Positions 50,426 to 62,875 of a stretch of DNA of 64,000 nucleotides are shown piece after piece (position 1 is the first letter of the stretch; every line of letters starts with the position of its first letter). Source of the stretch: Centropus unirufus. Taxonomy: Eukaryota; Chordata; Aves; Cuculiformes; Centropidae. The position numbers were made by a program, and so were the translations under genes. The notes beneath the pieces were generated by a model that saw only the letters and a list, made by a program, of their open reading frames with translations, had not been told where the DNA came from and did not search any database. The stretch spans positions 293,658 through 357,657 of the forward strand of contig VYZI01000114.1 of assembly GCA_013397695.1 (NCBI GenBank). Reading direction: 5' to 3'.

Positions 50426-50645
50426 AATCAGAGACACTGGCATTCAAGGAGACAATAAGAGCTGGGATTTTTCAGCCTAGTGAAGAGAAGGTCTTGGGGG
50501 ATAAAAGTGTATGAATGCCTAATGGAGAAGTAAAGAACATGGAGCCAGAGTCTTCTCAGTGGCGTCCAGAGAGAGAACGAAAGGTAATGGGCACAAGCTG
50601 AAACACAAGCAACTCTGTTCAAACATATGAAGCATCTTCCTTCTA

Positions 50646-53600
50646 TAAAAGAGATTATTATATTTATGTTAAAAAGGCTGGTGTAAACTCAGTGTACACC
50701 TCTTTCTCTGCATTTCACCAACATTCTCAAGCTTTTAAAACTAAGTTTTCTTCAATAAATTCACACACATGATCTTATCAGTTAACTTTTTTTGACGTGT
50801 GATGTAGTCTGTATCTTAACAGCATTATAGCTAGGACCCAAAGCATAAAGTTCTTAGTCTTCTGTATCCTTATGGGCAAAACTGTTTTCTCTGGGAGAGA
50901 GGACCATGGGAAAAGTATGTTTTCTTTAAAATAGAAAAGGTAGTTTTATTTATTGCTGACTCTAATAGATATAACAAAACATATCTTTAAGACCTTTTTG
51001 AAATCAGGTCTCAAGGCAAAAGTATGTCAGAGGATATTAAAAACAGCTGGTTAGTGTTCAAGCCAGGTTTCCAAAATTAAGTTAAAATTAAAACCTAAAT
51101 CTAGTAAATTTAAATGCCAAATAACATATCAATTTTCTTATCAGATTCCTCTAAGACCAAATTTCCTACCATTGTAGAGGGATAAGTTGAAAAATATATA
51201 AAAAATATTCTTTTTTTATACAGAGGGCTGTTAGTTAAGCAGACCATTAAACCAATTTGTTAGAACACAGTGTTGAAGATCAGAAGAAAAATTGTTCACT
51301 GCGACTCTTTACAGTCACACTGGTGTATGTTCTCACAAGCTGACAGTGGAAGGCATTCACTAATTTGTTCTGCTTAGAAAGGTTAAATAGAATTTTACAT
51401 TTCTTTTACAAATATAATATCACAAATACAACTTCCAGCTCTACTAGCATCCTTGTTAGCAGTGCAATAATGCACATATCTGTTCCTGGGTTGCACTGCC
51501 TAAACTTTCCAAGACACAGAAACAGATAACTTTCTAAGAGACAGAAGAGTGAATCAAATTCTTAGGCTATCAGCTACACTGCAGGGTAATGTGAAGTTCT
51601 GGTGCCTGCTGTCATTTATATTGCATTTCACAGATGTTAGGTACTTAGTGTTTTATCTCAACTTCACAGGAAACTAAGGGAGAAAATTTAATGATTTGGC
51701 AGTAAAGGGCAGAGCACCAGAGATATGGCTTGAGCGCAGAAAATTGCTATGTGTAATCTCATAAATCATGCTGTTCATGTATTATTTAGATGCCAGTAGA
51801 TCTTCTCAGGAAGGCACAGAGCACAGTTGGACTTGGCTGTAATGCTAGGGTTATCAGTGTCAGCCTTAGCAACATTGCCTACAAATCTATGAACTGGTCT
51901 GGGGGACCTCCAAAAACCATATCAAACTTTGTCAGATTTTTCTTAGACCCCGAGGAATAGATCAAGGCAAGTGTGGAAGAAGTAACATGAGGAGGGAAAT
52001 GCAACTCATGTCTGATCTCTATAGAAGAGAGGTTTGAATAGTGGCATTAATCTGTATGTTCAGCTTTTTTTTCACATGAAAGATGAGATGAGATTTGTCT
52101 TGACATTTCTAGGTCCTCAAAATTAATCACATACCAGAAAGAAACAAGAAAAGAGAAGAAAAATATGACGATAAAATATAGATGAGAATGCAAAACCAAT
52201 CCTTAATGTAGCACCTATATTTCAGTTCACATTATAATCATGTTTAGGCTTGGTATTTAAACTAGTGCACAATTAAAATACTAACTAGAATACTTATGCA
52301 TAGTCAATGCATAAAAAAATTTACATGGAAAAAACAGGTAAAGATATTGCTTACAAAATAGTGGCAGTCTTGTGTTAATAAGGGCAGTTATTTTTTGTAA
52401 ACATAGGAGAGACAAGTAAAGGAACATTATGAACTAATTGAAAGGTAAATCCTGCTCTCAAAATATAAAAGAACGTACATTTCAAGATTAATTAAAATTA
52501 AATTGTTCTGATTTTGTATTTGCAATGGACTTTCCTGCCAGGCCTGGACCTAGCAGAACTAGAATCCTGTCAGATGAACCCATATGGTGAAATTGAACAC
52601 AAAAGAATGTAAAGTTAAGTTTCCACAAAATACAGTCATTCGTAAGGACTTTCACGAGGAGATACTTCTGAAACAATAAATGAAACACTTAACCATTCAT
52701 GAAATGACCAAGAAAAGAAGAAAACACATATCAGAGGTTATATTACTGTCAGTATCACTTTTCCCTCACTATATCAATACTGTGCATGAATGTTGGTATT
52801 AGATGAATGACTTCATTTGTGATATTAGAAAAAGGAATATTCCAATATGTTATTTTACACAAAATACAAAAATCTAAGCACAATCTGAAACACATTTGCA
52901 CCTTGCATATGGCTGCAAGATTACTGAGATAACATTTAATAAATTAGTTTCCATATAAGGTTAGAACGCCTTTAACCAATTAATTGCTATTGAGGTAGAA
53001 AAAGAACATATATACTGAGCTCCAAATCATTCTTCTGGAACTGCAAAATACAAGCTGCCGTGTAAATATTTCTGCCAGTAGCTTAATAGTAACAACCAAC
53101 ATTATTTCTCAAGGCTGGAAAACATTCACTACAAAATTTGGATCATGTAGTATGCTTTTTATCTTCTGCATGTAAAGTAAAATTGTTTATTTTCATCAGT
53201 ATTAATGAAACTAATTCTAAATATATATATATATATTCTAACTGTTCATTGCATTCTTTGTAGGAATTTTTTTCTTAAAGCACCACAGTGTTTCCAGAGT
53301 AATAAAAATAATTTAGAAAATCAGCAGGAAATGTCAAATACATGCTTAGAAATCAGTTTCTTTGCTCAAAACTTGGGTACAATTTGTATTTTATATTTTA
53401 ATCTGTAATTTAATCTGTTTAATTAATCTGTAATACTAGATTATAGTTGCTTATGTCTTTAGTGAATTTGGAGTGCATCCTGCATGTTATATCTCAGAAG
53501 CCAATGGAGAAAATAAATAAGGAACAAAACTCCTAATTCTTACTAGAATTATGTAATTCTCTCTTATTTGAAGTATTGGGTCTTTGATATGAGGGATGTA

Positions 53601-53707
53601 ATCACTCTTCTGTTAATTTTCTGTCGGTGGTAAACCAAACCCAGACATGGGAAAATACAGTTAGCAAATAGATATACAATAGAAACATACCTTGACACAA
53701 ATCTTAA
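50646..53707. other. AT-rich DNA, no gene seen
   Basis: No recognisable transposon or coding region. It contains a TA microsatellite at 53220-53236. Confidence 0.5.
53220..53236. repeat. (TA)n microsatellite
   Basis: About eight AT units. Confidence 0.85.
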
Positions 53708-54650
53708 AATCATAGAACAACTGAGGTTGAAAAGGACCTATGGAGTTCACCTGGGTCAACCAGCTTGAGCAAGCAGAGATACCCAGAGCCGATTGTCTGG
53801 GACCATACCCAAAAAAATTTTAAATATCTCCATAGAATGAGACTCCACAACATCCATAGGCAACCAATGCTCAGCCATTCTCACAGTGAAGAATGTATGT
53901 TCAGCCAGAACCTTCTGTGTTTCAGGTTGTGCCCATTGCATTTTGTGCTGTCTCCGGTTACCACTGAAAAGAGCCTGTCTCTGTCCTGTAGGAACCCATT
54001 CTTCAGATATTTAAATACAATGGTATTATCCTAAGCCACCTTCTCTCTAGGTTGAGCAGTCCCAGCTCTCTCAGCTTTTCATCATAGGAGAGATACTCCA
54101 TATCTTCACAAACCTTTTCATCCTTTGTTGGACTTTCTCCAATATACCCATGTTTCTCCTGTACTGAGGACCCCAGAACTGGATGAAGTCCACATGTGGC
54201 CTCTCCAGAGCTGAGTAAAGGGGGAAGGATCACTGACCTCTACCTGCTGGCAATGCTCCTTCTGTAGTAGCCCACTGAATTTCTTTGTGACAAGGACATA
54301 CAGTTGGCACATGTTCAACTTGTTGTACACTGGTACTGCTAGGTCTTTTCCTGACAAGCTGCTCTCTGGCTGGATGGTTCCCAGCATATACTGATGCTGG
54401 AGGTTTTCCTCCCCAGGTGTAGAAATTTGTACTTCCCCTTGCTGTACTCCATGATGTACCTGTCAGCCCATTTCTGCACCCTGTTGAGGTCCTTCTGGAT
54501 GGCAGTATCAACAAGTTTGGTGTCAGCAGCAAATATGCTGAGAGAGAACTCTGCCCCAGCATCCAGATCATGAATCAAGATGCTAACCAACATTGGACCC
54601 AGTATTGACCCATGCAGTACACCATACAATCCCAGAATATAGCTTTCTAG
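53708..54650 (-). mobile_element. CR1 retrotransposon, about 0.94 kb, 5'-truncated in the RT domain
   Basis: Minus-strand copy beginning within RT motif B (SILGP near 54600) and running through the catalytic region (HDLDAGAE near 54560) and late ORF2 to the 3' end at 53708. There the plus strand reads TCATAGAACAACTGAGGTTG. The catalytic box at 54522-54533 reads FAAD, so one of the two metal-binding aspartates is lost. Late ORF2 words appear complemented on the plus strand, for example CAGCTCTCTCAGCTTTTCATC near 54063 and CCCAGAACTGGATGAAGTCCA near 54172. Several frames are needed to read it, so it is a pseudogene. It is one of the better preserved copies in the window. Confidence 0.93.
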
Positions 54651-57600
54651 TTTGGGATTCTAGGGTATTCAAGTTAAGCACCTAAAAATAACAGATATGA
54701 CTGAAGATTTAAAGAATACCATGTGCCTTCTGTAGTACTGACTGAAAGCTCTGTGAAATACTACAAATACTCCAAATACATTTCAAATTACTCAAGACAC
54801 TAATGTTCATGCACCCAAGATCCAACACAAATCCAGACTGTAGACATTAAAATTTTAGAATCTGCCTTTAAAAATTAGTATATGAGAGAGGTTTCAAAAT
54901 TTACATTATATTCAACGAAGCTCTAGGTATGGATGCAGCTGCTTAAGCATAGGCATTGGTACATCATGACTAAGTTTATGCCATCTCACCCTCGGGTGCT
55001 TGAACTGACGACTGCATGTCTGCTATTAATCCTATATCATATCTGCCTGTCTTATGTGGATATCTCAAGCACTTAGAAAGCTAAAAAAACACTTGGTATT
55101 TATGTTTAGGCAATTGAATCCCACTTCATATATACATCATGTATAGGAGGGCCATAGACTCTTGGCTTCTCTGTTAACCTGTATTACTTTTTTAACATGC
55201 CTAATGCCTGGAGCCTAATTTGGTTCCCTATGATGCTGATATTCTTTCTTAAAATATGACTTTTCCTGATAAGCATGCATCTTAGATTTACTCACTGATT
55301 TCCCTTTCATAGTATCTTTTTCATCATGTTATTATATGGTGAAAGGCATAATTAATGTGCTAATGAAAGTGATGTGATAATGAGGATTAGTATGAACTAG
55401 TGCACGAAATATTCAATGCAGTTTTAGGAGGCGGTTGACAAGAGAGAGGATTGTTGAGATCATGATTTTATTCTGGATCCTATTCACAGAATCCCTAACT
55501 TGAGCATGCTAAAATATTTCTTGTGTTTATTTGACCAAAATGCTTAAGAAATGCTGCCAAAATATTATATCTCTTACTTGGACAAAAATTTCAAAATATA
55601 ATGTCGTCCTTCCCAAATGCAAATTCGTGAAGCTTTAATGTAAGTGAATCAAATTAAAGATCCTGTGTGCTCAAGTGACTTAAAAAATAGTACATACAAA
55701 CTTCGAAGGTTGGTTTTCAGCCCCCTTTGAAATTCTACTTGACTGAATTTTCACATTCTGAGTTGTCTTGCTTTTACTGTTTAATAAAACATATGGACAC
55801 ATTGTTCCACAAGATAAATTCTGGTTTACAACTAAATCCCCAAGAAATGTTTTTTAAAAGTGTCTGGGGAAGACTAAAATGAGACAATAGCTGGATGAGT
55901 GACAGGGGTTCAGCACTTGTCTCTTTGTACTTCAGGATCTTTTATCCTCTTGCCACAGCAGCACTACAAATGTTTTTGTTCCTTTCACGGGGACTTTTAT
56001 TTTCTGTGCCCTTTTACTGCCTATACATTACAACACTAGACTGCTAAGGAGAAATAGGAAATCTAGAAACATCCCAGTAGGGAAGATCAGTGAGTACTAC
56101 TCTCAGTCAGTAGGTGCATCTTAAAGGACATAATTTGTTCATGGCAACTAACAATTCCCCAAAGGTACTGCTTGACTGCATGGGGGAACTACATCTCTGA
56201 ACCAGCAAATTTTACAGTCATACTGCTGGATAGAGTGGTTTTACCTATCAAAAGAAATGGAGGGGAGATAAGACTAAAGTGCCGACAGTTTTGTCAATGA
56301 CTACTTAGAATGGAATTTTCAAATTGAAAGTTAAAAGAGATTAGACATGGAGTGCAATATATAAAATTTTGAAGCTGAAAATGCTTAAGTGCCTACAGAG
56401 CAAAATGGAAAGTAAAGCCTTATAAAGATATATTGAATAGTGGATAAAACATTAGTCTTATTCTTTTTCAGGTGTTGTGTAGCCAGGCAAAGGCTTGATG
56501 AAGTTTGGTTTGTTTTTTTTCTAAATTAGATCTATGTCAATAGTATATTCTTAAAATTAAGTTTTCTGAAAAGAGAAGCAGAAATTATAATGATGATGCT
56601 GAATAGTAACACATATATTCTGTTGAATGGTAATTAGAAAGTTCTGTCAGTATTATAATGACACTTTTGGTGATTCATTTATCTACTGGAGAGAAGGATT
56701 GCTAAAATCCCTTGATGTAACATAAGTCATGTTATTTCCTTGTATTTATTCCAAATTTAGCTATGACAGCTCTCTTAGAACATCTAAATTTGAGCTGAAA
56801 TCTTTAATAGTAAACTTTGTGTGTGGTAAGCGAGGTGAGTTTATCTTATAATAAAAAATTGCTTTATTTCTACTCTGAATCTTCAGTTTATGCACTTTTA
56901 AAAACTTACTGCTGTATCCGTTAAGACTGATGAAGTCTATATTATTAGATTTATTTCTTATCTAACTAACTGTAGGCTATGTTCTAATCACCTCATAAAT
57001 ACTTCTTTGATGATCTAAATAGATTAAAATTCTTTAATTTCTAAATACATCATATTTCCTTGTGATGTTTTCTTCTGGTTAAGTGAGACAATCTACTTTT
57101 TACTTCCTCTTAAAAATCAAATCAAAACAAAACCAAATAAAATTATTACTTCTGAACTCTGTGTCAACAGTTCAGAAATTATTCCTCAAGCATCAGAAAA
57201 AGAGACAAGATTATCTTATTCCAACAATGTATTCCTTCTACCCTTAGTTCCTATTTCAGTCACACCTCACTATAGGACAATATGCTCAGGCAATTAAACG
57301 TTGGGATCTCTAGAGCTTTTTTAGAGCTATTCTTTATTCTTACATGAATTATATTACACTAGTTGCATCAGAATATATGGTATTCATTTATATTAATTTA
57401 CAAGAGTGAAAAGATTAAATGAATGCTAATATGCAGGCTCATGAGGAAAATAAATATGAAAATACAATTTTGTCTTTTTTTGGTGTCACCCCAGACAAAA
57501 TTAAGAGGATATGTTAGTCTGGATAAGAAGTCAGGAAATTATTTTTAAAAAACTCTTTACCAATTATCCTTTCAATGTCTATTTTTCTCTACTAACTTTC

Positions 57601-58764
57601 ACATTAAAGGCTTAACAACAAATTGTTATTCTTAATCATTTCACAACTACTATTGCTGAGGTCTATTGATATATATATAATAAAATTAATAATATGAGAA
57701 GATAATTTCAAAATATATTTATTCTTTTTCTTCTACTTGTTTGAAAAGAAAATTTGTCCTTAAGAGTATTCCAGAGTAGAGGAGCTCCTATGAATCCCAA
57801 TACTTTTATTATGTAGGTTTTTTACAGGATAATCTGTTCTATGTTACATGGTGGATTGATAGAGATGTCAGAAATCTATTATGTTTCATATGTATTCTTC
57901 CTTTCTGGAGTATTATATAATGCATTTTCAAGACTAGCTGAATAAGTTAAGACATTCTTTAAATTTATAGCTTAAGTGTAAATCCTGTTTTTAACTATGT
58001 GTGTGGAAACTCACAGAATGTCATTAATAATTTTATCTTAAAATAATAATTGCTGAGAAAGTAAGCATGTCTCATAAGTTTATGCATTGACGTTATCTTT
58101 TATCTGTTTCAGCTAACTCCTAGGCAAGATAAAATGACCTTTTTTGCTCTTTTCTGAATGATAGCAAAATAGACTTCTGCAATATTTCATCTATCATATT
58201 GTTACCACCTGTGATATTAAGGAGAATTTTTCTTCTCTTACTGAAGAACAATAGGATCTTTTTCAGCTAATTTCCAAGAGACATACACAAAAGAGATATT
58301 TCTAGCGGGAAACTTCTAACATACACATATTATTCAGTCAAAAACAACAGATATCTATGGAAACATAAGTTTCTACAAAGGGAAAGAAGAACAGAGGAAC
58401 TTGCCTAAAGAAATTTCAAAGAGAACATACATTATAAGATATTGAGGTTAAGTACATTTAAATCATTAAATGAACCCCAAATTGTAGTTACGAAAGATAT
58501 TGGTAACTACAGATTAGTAATATATTTTGCTATATCCATAATATATGGAATTCGGAAAAAAAAGAAATGCTGTGAAGCAACATTATGATTATTATCATTC
58601 CTTTGAGCATTTTCAGCTGCATACTGTTGTTATGATATATATTCCTTCCATAGCATTTATTTCCTGTGCATATTCAAGAACAGATCTGCGGGTCTCTGGC
58701 ATCCCTAGTGAGCATCTTTGCTCTAAAGAAACACTAATGAGCTGTCTACTGAATCAGTAAATCT

Positions 58765-58799
58765 GATTGTTCATGCAAAACTGGATTGTTCATGCAAAT
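58765..58799. repeat. Direct repeat carrying ATGCAAA octamer-like words
   Basis: GATTGTTCATGCAAA occurs twice, 19 bases apart. The second copy continues to a perfect ATGCAAAT, the consensus for POU-family transcription factors. The sites are seen; binding is only inferred. Confidence 0.6.
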
Positions 58800-58823
58800 T
58801 GATTAAAATACAGAAGTAACTTC

Positions 58824-58854
58824 TATTTCTGCTGTATGAATGACAGCAGAAATA
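58824..58854. repeat. Perfect 12-base-stem hairpin
   Basis: TATTTCTGCTGT, loop ATGAATG, ACAGCAGAAATA. No flanking transposon ends were recognised. Confidence 0.88.
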
Positions 58855-59109
58855 AAAGACATAAAAGGATAATAATAAATACTCTATCCCAGGAACTAGA
58901 GTACAAGCTTTCTGCAAATTAAATTTGGAACAGTATAAAATACAATTATATCACCTTTCTGAATTTTAAGTTATATGATATATTTAATTATTTTAATCTT
59001 GGGGTTTTTTATGAAATATATTAGGTTCATTTGTATCATTTGGTGTCCATGTACTAACAGATGTTGATAATTTAATCAACAAGGTTGACGTGCTTTTATA
59101 TCTACTGTT

Positions 59110-59131
59110 GAGTAGATGAGTATATCTACTC
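59110..59131. repeat. 8-base-stem hairpin
   Basis: GAGTAGAT, loop GAGTAT, ATCTACTC, within a locally repetitive TCTACT/AGTAGA stretch. Confidence 0.75.
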
Positions 59132-60639
59132 ATTTTGGAAGATTTGTGGGCACGATATTTTCAAATGAAGCATGTTCCCAAACCCAATTTGTAACAAGTA
59201 ATATTCAATTTATATGCAATTTATGTGCAATTTTTCCAGTCAACTAAATTTTTTTGATGTTTTTTAGGCATTGTTATACTTTTCACCTCTAGGATTGCTC
59301 TAATGACTGAAATGGATTTTTGAAGTAATGTTCAGCAACATATTTCTTCTCAAACTCTCACTATCTTTCTGCTACACTGATACAGCACATAGAACTTTGT
59401 CATTCATTGAGAATTGATCATGAGTTTTGATATCTAATCTTTTGCCAAATGACAAAAAGGTATGTAATAATGAAAGTTTTACCAATATGGTGAGACATGG
59501 TTTTCAGCATTCAGCACCCTAAACTTAAGAGACTAAGAAGAGGTCATTTATTTAACATCTCTGTTTGGAAGCCCCAGATATTGTCACAAATATATTGTAG
59601 ACAAATAAAACCTGTCTTCACTGATAATGGAGAGGTTCTCTCTAGAAATATCACCAAAGATTTTTTGAAAACTTCTTGTGTTTTCCTTAAAAGTGCTTGA
59701 TCTCTATGAGTGGAACATCCTACTTGTTACCATTTGGACTATAGCCAAAGTAGAGTCCTGTTGCACTCACAGAAGTTGTACCATACCAAAAAAAAAATTG
59801 CAGTTGTCTTGTTTTGAACCCAAGCATATACACATCAATAAAACATAATTGGATAAACATCTATAGATCAAATAGACCAATGTGAAAAAAATAATCCTAG
59901 TCTACTATTTAGCACATATGACTACTATATCACAAAAGCCTTGCCATGCAGTTTAAGCATTGGGTAATGGCCAAGGTCTTCAAAATATGGGCACAGGTTG
60001 AAAACAGAGGCCCTGGAATCACAAACAAATCACTACTGAACAATTATTTGCCATTGGAGAATCAGAAGGTCAAGAACTGAAAAAGGTTCCTTTAGCTTTA
60101 ACCAAAAGAAGTAGGTAAGCATTAGAGTAGCAGCCCATGGCATCTGTTGGCCTGGGAAATTAAAACTTCCAGCACTGCACAGTGTGTAGTCTGGGGACAG
60201 ACACAAAGTCTAGGAGCTGTAGAGATTAAAGCATATTATAAAAGGAGATCTTGAGTTTGAATCAGGGGAGACAAGAAGAATCTTTCACTTTTTTTAATTC
60301 TGACTGCCTCCAGCAGTCTTACTACACCAAGTAAGGAAGTGGCTGGTCACTTCAACTTTAATGACAAATAGCAAACAAGTGCCATGGTTGTTGGCATAAT
60401 TTTCGGGCATTGGTTTCAAGATATTTTATTTAGATTTCCCTTTGTTTTCTTCTTTTATTTGTTTTCTTTGTGTTCCATTTTGTAAGAAAGTAGAAAGGTC
60501 CCATGTATGAATGCAAAAAATACCACCTGAGTTTAGAGCTGCTTCTCTGTTTTCATTTGTTTTATCAGTCACATGGTCAATAACATATTAGAAAAAACAT
60601 AATTCCCGAGTTGACTACATATGGTGAAATATGTTCATT

Positions 60640-60770
60640 TATCAGTCTTGTAAACACAGTCCTCGTGCCTCTCATCCAGCCTGTCCAGATCACTCTTTAG
60701 ACCCTTCCTACTCTCAAGCAGATCAACACTTCCACACAGTTGAGTGTCATCTGCAAACTTACCGAGGGTA
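60640..60770 (-). mobile_element. CR1 RT fragment with an intact FADD box
   Basis: The minus strand encodes KFADDTQLCGSVDLLESR and then SDLDRLDE, which are RT motif C and the following segment of CR1 ORF2. The catalytic FADD is intact (60746-60757). Similarity stops abruptly at about 60770 toward the 5' side and fades at about 60640. Only some 130 bases remain and no function is possible. It lies head to head with the plus-strand CR1 that begins next to it. Confidence 0.87.
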
Positions 60771-61049
60771 AGATACCAGTCAGCGAGGAGCATAGCAATG
60801 GCACCAGTAAGGCCCACAGCTAAGCACATCTTGAATAGGTTAGAGCGGGTTCCTGGAGCCAAGGAAACCCACGAACAAGCAGGAAGATCAGCCAGGAGAT
60901 AGAAGTTCCTGCAAACACAGCTGATGTGATAGGAGTGTTCCTAGAAGGAACCTTGGGGGATTTAAAGGGCCCTTATGGGAGTGCCGCGACCAGGACTGTG
61001 GTGAAAAGAGTGGGCAAAAAAACGGCATGGCACATCAGTTTGTGTAAGT

Positions 61050-61520
61050 TTGCGCAGGCAAAATGAGAAGGCAGGGATCTGCCTCGGGGAGCTGAGAACA
61101 GCAGGAACTATGGTATCCACCTGCCCTAAGCCTATACCCTCAGTGTCCCTCGCAGCCCATCCAGATGCAAGAACAGATGCAGCCACCCAAACTGAACTCT
61201 TTAGGGATAATACAGGTATTCAGGTCCCACACTGCAGGGCATGCCTGAGTTTGAGGTCAGCATCAGAAAGCAGTAGCAAGGTACCTCTTGGTGGAGATGT
61301 GCCCAAGTAAAGGAACTGCTTAGCGTGGTGACAGAGCTGTGGGAGGAATTGTCCAGGCTGAGGAGTATTAAGGAGTCAGAGAAGGAGATTGACTGGTAGC
61401 ATGATTGTCTTGAAGAGATGCACCAGCCAACCAAGGCACAGAGGTCAGAATTTCTCCATCCTACTTCCACCATCAAGTATATGGAGGAGGCCTTGAAATC
61501 AGGGAGGATAGAAAAACATT
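61050..61520 (+). pseudogene. CR1 ORF1 remnant
   Basis: ORF1 of CR1 encodes an RNA-binding partner of the transposon RT. Visible here are an ATQTELFRDN block (near 61180) and a cysteine-containing IQVPHCRACLSLRSAS block (near 61215-61265). After a frameshift near 61308 comes a charged helical, probably coiled-coil segment (LWEELSRLRSIKESEKEIDW, near 61340-61398) interrupted by a TAG immediately after it. The frame then continues as HDCLEEMHQP. Stop plus frameshift make it non-functional. Confidence 0.8.
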
Positions 61521-61869
61521 ACTACTTGGGTTGATAATTGAATCCATTCTCAGAATATCTCACCTTCCCAGGTGCCTGCTTACAACAGGTATGAGACCCT
61601 AGAATTGGATGGGTATACAACTGCTGATGCTGATGTAGGCATAGGTCCTTGTGGGATGGAGGCCTCAACTAGGCAGTCAACCCCACTACCACCACCACCA
61701 CTCATGTAAAATAAAAAAGAAAGGTAGTTGACATAGGTGACTCCCTTCTGGGAATGGAGGGTCCAATATGCCTACCAGGCTCAACCCACACGGAAGTCTG
61801 CTGGCTCACTAAGGCCAGGGTAAGTGATAGAAGACACCTCTATATCATAGGGATATCAGCAAAGCAGAG

Positions 61870-62600
61870 ATACTTAATGCTTTTTTGTCTCTGTCTTCAA
61901 CACAGATAATGGACTCAGGCCTCCACAAAGCCCTGAGCTAGAGGACAAAGACCGTGCAAAAGATAAACTCCCAATCAACAAGAAAGCTGTGTGGAATTTC
62001 ATGTTCCAGCTGAATATCCCTGTTAGTCAATGGAGCCTGACGGAATTTATCCAAGGAGACTTAAAGAGATGGTTGATGTCATAGTGGCACCTCTCTCAAT
62101 GATTTTACAATGCTCTTGAAAATCTGGAGAGGTACCAGTTGACTGGAAGTTGGAAGTGTTGTCCCTTTATTCAAGGAGGGTTACATGATCAAGAATTATG
62201 ACCCCAGTTACAAGATAACAAGCCTGTAATTCTCACCTCAGTGCTTGGTAAGATTATGGAGATTATTCTAGAAGCTACTGAAAAACATCTGAAAGATAAC
62301 TTAGTCATTGGTCCCAGGCAACCCACATTTGTGAAGGGAAGCTCCTGCCCAACAAACTTTGTTTCCTTTTATGATAAGGTTACTCACCTAGATGATCGAG
62401 AAAAACCAGCTGATGTAATTTTTCTGTATTTCAGCAAGGTCTTTGATACTGTCTCTCACCGTATCCTCCTAAACAAAGTGTCCGGCATACAGCTGGATAA
62501 ACACATAATGCAGTGGGTGAGCAGCTGGTTGATGAGTAGGTCTCAAAAGGTCATATAGAATGGCGTTACATTGGGCTAACAATCAGTCACAAGCAAGGAT
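61870..62600 (+). pseudogene. CR1 ORF2 reverse-transcriptase remnant (fingers and motif A)
   Basis: Begins after the deletion joint. It can be followed through the fingers region (IFKKG-type word near 62170, decayed) into an open stretch of 105 codons at 62241-62558. This holds the motif A region FSKVFDTVSHRILL (about 62428-62470), in which the catalytic aspartate is present. The domain ends at a second deletion near motif B, so the FADD box, thumb and part of the C-terminus are absent and the protein could not have been active. Confidence 0.85.
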
Positions 62601-62875
62601 CCACAGGGATCCATCTTCTGTCAAGGGAAATGTTTGTCCCTCTCTACTCCACACTGGTGCTGCCCCACATGTAGTTTTGTGTGCAGTTTTGGATGCTACA
62701 GTATAAAAAGTGAATCAGGCTACTGGAGAGTGTCCAGAGAAGGGTGATGAAAAGTCTATAGGGGGAGTTACATGAGGAGTCGCTGAAGTCACTTGGTCTG
62801 TTCAGCCTGGACAAGAGGAAGGACCTCATAGCAGTTTACTGCTTTCTCACAAGGGATTGAGAAGGATTAGGGTGG

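Larger units (their letters stand above)
48730..50645 (+). mobile_element. CR1 ORF2 reverse-transcriptase copy, interrupted by an LTR piece
   Basis: The longest stretch of CR1 reverse transcriptase in the window. Readable landmarks include HLEL (near 48887), WKEEDLPLLEEDE (near 49096), SQRGFMKR (near 49440, N-terminal RT region), the motif A region with FDKT (near 49550), NSFISDL (near 49752), and the catalytic box at 49796-49807 where FADD has become FTDS. Multiple stops and frameshifts are present. CR1 sequence resumes after an LTR-like insert at about 50430 and runs through late ORF2 (GGCAATGGGCACAAGC-type words at 50586) to about 50645. The terminal octamer tail is missing. The 5' end lies in unrelated AT-rich sequence. 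The element encoded self-mobilisation by target-primed reverse transcription but is inactive. Confidence 0.88.
54651..60639. other. AT-rich DNA, no gene seen
   Basis: Six kilobases with only short open frames and no recognisable transposon. Two hairpins and a pair of octamer-like words are listed separately. About 59940-60300 is slightly richer in GC but unassigned. Confidence 0.5.
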
